Source: Clostridia bacterium
GTDB taxonomy: Bacteria > Bacillota > Clostridia > Christensenellales > Borkfalkiaceae
Assembly: GCA_017621735.1 (NCBI GenBank)
Contig: JAGASM010000035.1
Span: forward strand, 33,069 to 97,068
Length of the DNA stretch: 64,000 bases
Reading direction: 5' to 3'
A program made the translations under genes and the position numbers. Positions 62,074-64,000 of this stretch are shown one piece after another. Numbering within the stretch: position 1 is the first letter of the stretch; the number at the start of each line of letters is the position of its first letter. The notes beneath the pieces were generated by a model. It was not told the DNA's origin. It was given only the letters and a program-made list of their open reading frames with translations, and searched no databases.

Positions 62074-62102
62074 TTGACAAAAACTAAAAAGTTGGGTATA
62101 AT
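62074..62102 (+). promoter_or_regulatory. Promoter of the DUF3990 cassette with an operator-like repeat
   Basis: TTGACA (62074-62079), 17-bp spacer, TATAAT (62097-62102). The spacer contains AACT-AAAA-AGTT (62082-62093), also present at 50672-50683. AGGTG precedes the ATG at 62121. Confidence 0.8.
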
Positions 62103-62120
62103 ACTAATAGGTGATAAACA

Positions 62121-62426
62121 ATGAGTATGCTTATGACGATTATTTCTCGAGAAGAAACGCGCAACGAGAATATGATAAACGAATATACGAAAGAACTGGA
62201 AACTTTGCCAAAGGGAAAGATAACGCCGAAAACGGTTAACGGTAAAACGTATTATTATTTGTACTACCGTGACGGCAAAAAAGTGGTTAGTAAATACGTT
62301 GGCAAAGACGAAGAAAGTTTGATTGCTATTCGTGAAGGACTTGCGCGTCGTAGTCAGATAGAAGAAATAGTAAAAAAGTTAAAAGAAGAAAAGGCGCAAA
62401 TTAAGAAGTTGGAGGCTATGTTATGA
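62121..62426 (+). CDS. Small DUF6788-like protein
   Basis: 101 residues. A basic core [25 protein letters not shown], best seen in two parts (residues ~35-60), resembles DUF6788-type small proteins, followed by a C-terminal coiled coil ([19 protein letters not shown]). It heads a four-gene cassette and overlaps the DUF3990 gene by ATGA. It could be a nucleic-acid-binding partner or antitoxin, but this is inferred from position only. Confidence 0.6.
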   Translation: MSMLMTIISREETRNENMINEYTKELETLPKGKITPKTVNGKTYYYLYYRDGKKVVSKYVGKDEESLIAIREGLARRSQIEEIVKKLKEEKAQIKKLEAML

Positions 62427-62902
62427 TATTATATCACGGTAGCAATACAGTAGTAGAAAAACCTATGCTTATCGAACAAAACAGATTTCTTGACTTTGGT
62501 TACGGGTTTTACACGACTACGAATAAATCGCAAGCGGAAAGTTTTGCAAAGAAGGTCGTTGTTCGTAGAGGTGGAGCTCCTACGGTTAATATTTATGAAA
62601 TTGACGATAATATCGGCGAAGAGTTGCTTAAAATAAAGCGTTTCAGCGCGCCTAACGAAGAATGGCTAGATTTTGTTTCCGCGCATAGAAACGGAACGTA
62701 TAGTGGAGAGCAATTTGACCTTATTATAGGGGCAGTTGCGAACGACGACGTTTATAGAACGCTCCAAGTTTATTCTGCGGGACTTTTGACAAAGGAACAA
62801 GCGCTTGAAGCGTTGAAGATTAAGAAACTGTTTAACCAGTACGTATTTGCAACGAATGAAGCGATAAAACTGTTGAAGTTTGTTAAATCCGAGGAGGTGT
62901 AA
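62423..62902 (+). CDS. DUF3990 protein (predicted ADP-ribosyltransferase-like)
   Basis: 159 residues. The N-terminus [14 protein letters not shown] then [22 protein letters not shown] is the DUF3990 signature and matches the H-Y part of the ART fold; [17 protein letters not shown] follows and [19 protein letters not shown] closes it, in the way such proteins end. Members are suspected toxins or effectors that ADP-ribosylate a target. It lies between small genes in an AT-richer cassette, in keeping with a toxin-antitoxin or mobile module. The target is unknown. Confidence 0.82.
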   Translation: MILYHGSNTVVEKPMLIEQNRFLDFGYGFYTTTNKSQAESFAKKVVVRRGGAPTVNIYEIDDNIGEELLKIKRFSAPNEEWLDFVSAHRNGTYSGEQFDLIIGAVANDDVYRTLQVYSAGLLTKEQALEALKIKKLFNQYVFATNEAIKLLKFVKSEEV

Positions 62903-62905
62903 TAT

Positions 62906-63142
62906 ATGGATGAGAAATTTAATTCAATCTTGAGTATTGCGCTTATACCGCAGACGGTTGACTTAATCGTAAAGAATGAAGGACTAGACGATATCGCTGC
63001 TATGAATGAGTTCTATCATTCAAAAACGTATGAAATGCTAGCAAACGAAGAAACGAAAATGTGGCATTTTAGTCCAATGACAGTATATTCAATGTGGAAA
63101 CATGAAAAAGAAACGGGAGAAGTGGTATTCCCAGAGGAGTAA
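62906..63142 (+). CDS. Small conserved protein of the DUF3990 cassette
   Basis: 78 residues behind GAGGAGGTGT. It contains helical VDLIVKNEGLDDIAAMNEFYHSKTYEML (about residues 18-45) and a FSPMTVYSMW segment. Such small proteins are seen beside DUF3990 and DUF3791 genes. A possible antitoxin or accessory subunit; the evidence is only context. Confidence 0.65.
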   Translation: MDEKFNSILSIALIPQTVDLIVKNEGLDDIAAMNEFYHSKTYEMLANEETKMWHFSPMTVYSMWKHEKETGEVVFPEE

Positions 63143-63145
63143 GTT

Positions 63146-63352
63146 ATGAGTAAAGAATTACCGTTCATGGTACTTTGTGTTGAAGAATATAAAAACCAAA
63201 AAGGAATGACGGGAAAGGAAGTTATGACCTTGTTCAACAAATATTCAGTATGTGAATATATACAAGACTTTTATGAAGTGTTGCATACTACGGGAGCAAG
63301 ATATATCGTTAACGATATAGATTTATACATCAAGTCCCGTCAAACTGCATAA
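63146..63352 (+). CDS. DUF3791 protein
   Basis: 68 residues. The sequence CVEEYKNQKGMTGKEVMTLF, then YEVLHTTGARYIVNDID, matches DUF3791, which commonly sits next to DUF3990. It starts 3 bp after the previous stop and is the last gene of the cassette. It may neutralise or assist the DUF3990 protein (inference). Confidence 0.78.
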   Translation: MSKELPFMVLCVEEYKNQKGMTGKEVMTLFNKYSVCEYIQDFYEVLHTTGARYIVNDIDLYIKSRQTA

Positions 63353-63376
63353 ACAAAAACAATATAAGATAGAGTG

Positions 63377-63403
63377 AAAAGACCGAATTTAATTCGGTCT
63401 TTT
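63377..63403 (+). terminator. Terminator of the DUF3990 cassette
   Basis: AAAAGACCGAAT (63377-63388) / ATTCGGTCTTTT (63392-63403) with a TTA loop. From here to 63604 no further feature is recognised; the stretch is AT-rich. Confidence 0.9.
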
Positions 63404-63604
63404 ACTTTGCTATTTTCACGCTTTTATACTGGACTTATATAGTTGTTTACGGTATCGTTTGTTTAGTAATTATAAGGTGATCCCCTAAAAGAGACTTTGG
63501 ACTATCTATGAATAATCTGATAATTTTAATAAATTGTGCCTATTTTATAAAGATTTCATTCTTAGAGCCCTTTTTCTTTATTTTTTTACATCCTTAATTC
63601 TTAC

Positions 63605-63633
63605 TTGATTTATTTGACATAATATGCTATAAT
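63605..63633 (+). promoter_or_regulatory. Promoter of the XRE-type regulator
   Basis: TTGATT (63605-63610), 17-bp spacer, TATAAT (63628-63633). Repeated TGACATA elements (63615 and 63635) flank the -10 box and could be operator sites. AATGGAGGAAAACGC precedes the ATG at 63668. Confidence 0.75.
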
Positions 63634-63667
63634 ATGACATATTAAGAAACATAATGGAGGAAAACGC

Positions 63668-63889
63668 ATGACTTTGTCACAGAAGGTAAGATACATAAGA
63701 GCCGAGAGGTTACTAAGTCAACAGGAATTTGCCGATGCGGTGGGCGTTTCCTATTCAACCGTCAGCCGTTGGGAGCGCGAAAATCGCAAGCCGCAGGCGA
63801 GAGCCATCGGAAAGCTCATAATTTGGTGTAAGAAAAACGGTATAGATTTATCGGACTTGGAGGAACACGGTTATGAGGATAAAACATAA
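63668..63889 (+). CDS. XRE/Cro-CI family transcriptional regulator
   Basis: 73 residues, essentially one helix-turn-helix domain: KVRYIRAERLLSQQEFADAV, then VSYSTVSRWERENRKPQARA. No additional domain. It overlaps, in another frame, the start of an exported-protein gene that leaves the window, so the two are translationally linked. It probably regulates its own small operon. Confidence 0.88.
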   Translation: MTLSQKVRYIRAERLLSQQEFADAVGVSYSTVSRWERENRKPQARAIGKLIIWCKKNGIDLSDLEEHGYEDKT

Positions 63890-64000
63890 GTTTATACATA
63901 TTTTTTCGTTTTTACTGCTTTTGTGCTTGATTTTTGCGACGAGTGCGGTGGTCGGTGCGGCGGCAAGCACCCGTGAGGGAGAGCTGATTACGACGAGAAA
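63873..64000 (+). CDS. Exported protein, N-terminal fragment (runs off the window)
   Basis: ATG at 63873 with GGAGG 10 nt upstream, inside the end of the XRE gene and in a different frame. The 42 visible codons encode a signal peptide: MRIKHKF, a hydrophobic stretch (FSFLLLLCLIFATSAVVGA) and a likely cleavage site at AAAS. The mature part is outside the window, so no function can be assigned. Confidence 0.65.
   Translation, partial: MRIKHKFIHIFSFLLLLCLIFATSAVVGAAASTREGELITTR

Overview
The window looks like a chromosomal contig from a low-to-mid GC monoderm bacterium of the Bacillota, most likely an uncultured gut-type Clostridia. The pointers are strong AGGAGG ribosome binding sites, sigma-A type promoters, a MetH with a detached activation protein, TrpXYZ- and UraA-type transporters, lipoproteins with classical lipoboxes, and InlB/MucBP/GLUG-type surface proteins. 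The genus cannot be fixed from sequence reading alone.

Layout. 1-5.4 kb: the end of a GH127 glycosidase, a ZIP metal transporter with a DtxR-type regulator, a VOC-fold protein, and a uracil permease-upp salvage operon behind a possible attenuator. 5.4-15.6 kb: core metabolism (aroA, a YgjP-like metallopeptidase, metF - MetH activation protein - metH, tyrA, a DUF1934 protein, a metallo-beta-lactamase-fold hydrolase, a Rho-like protein with eroded catalytic motifs, a ROK glucokinase). 15.6-21.3 kb: a PadR-type regulator fused to a coiled coil and membrane segments, a YkvI-like transporter whose 5' end is present three times in tandem, and an SsuABC-like ABC transporter. 21.3-30.3 kb: valS, an AraC regulator, regulator paralogue A, yjbR-like, asnA, a DUF6062-like protein, a one-TM protein, a lipid kinase and tRNA-Thr(CGU). 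30.3-31.1 kb is non-coding, with hairpins and a 112-bp direct repeat. 31.1-33.9 kb is a TrpXYZ-like ABC transporter.

34-61.5 kb holds the most striking content: two surface-protein operons (35079-49208 and 50813-61497). Each has a divergent paralogous regulator upstream (B and C) and a TTGACA promoter with a homopolymeric G tract in the -35/-10 spacer (G8 and G11). Each encodes a secreted LamG-like plus calcineurin-type phosphoesterase and one or more large lipoproteins with InlB-type repeats; three of these also carry GLUG repeats. The layout suggests two phase-variable surface loci, each with its own regulator. Regulator C also carries a 107-bp tandem duplication over its start codon that makes an upstream ORF coupled by an ATGA overlap.

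61.5-64 kb is more AT-rich. It has two similar terminator hairpins, a non-coding repeat-containing stretch, a four-gene DUF3990/DUF3791 cassette that resembles a toxin-antitoxin or mobile module, and an XRE regulator overlapping the start of an exported protein that runs off the window.

At several genes the -10 box lies only 6-9 nt before the start codon with no ribosome binding site, so leaderless transcription may be common in this genome.
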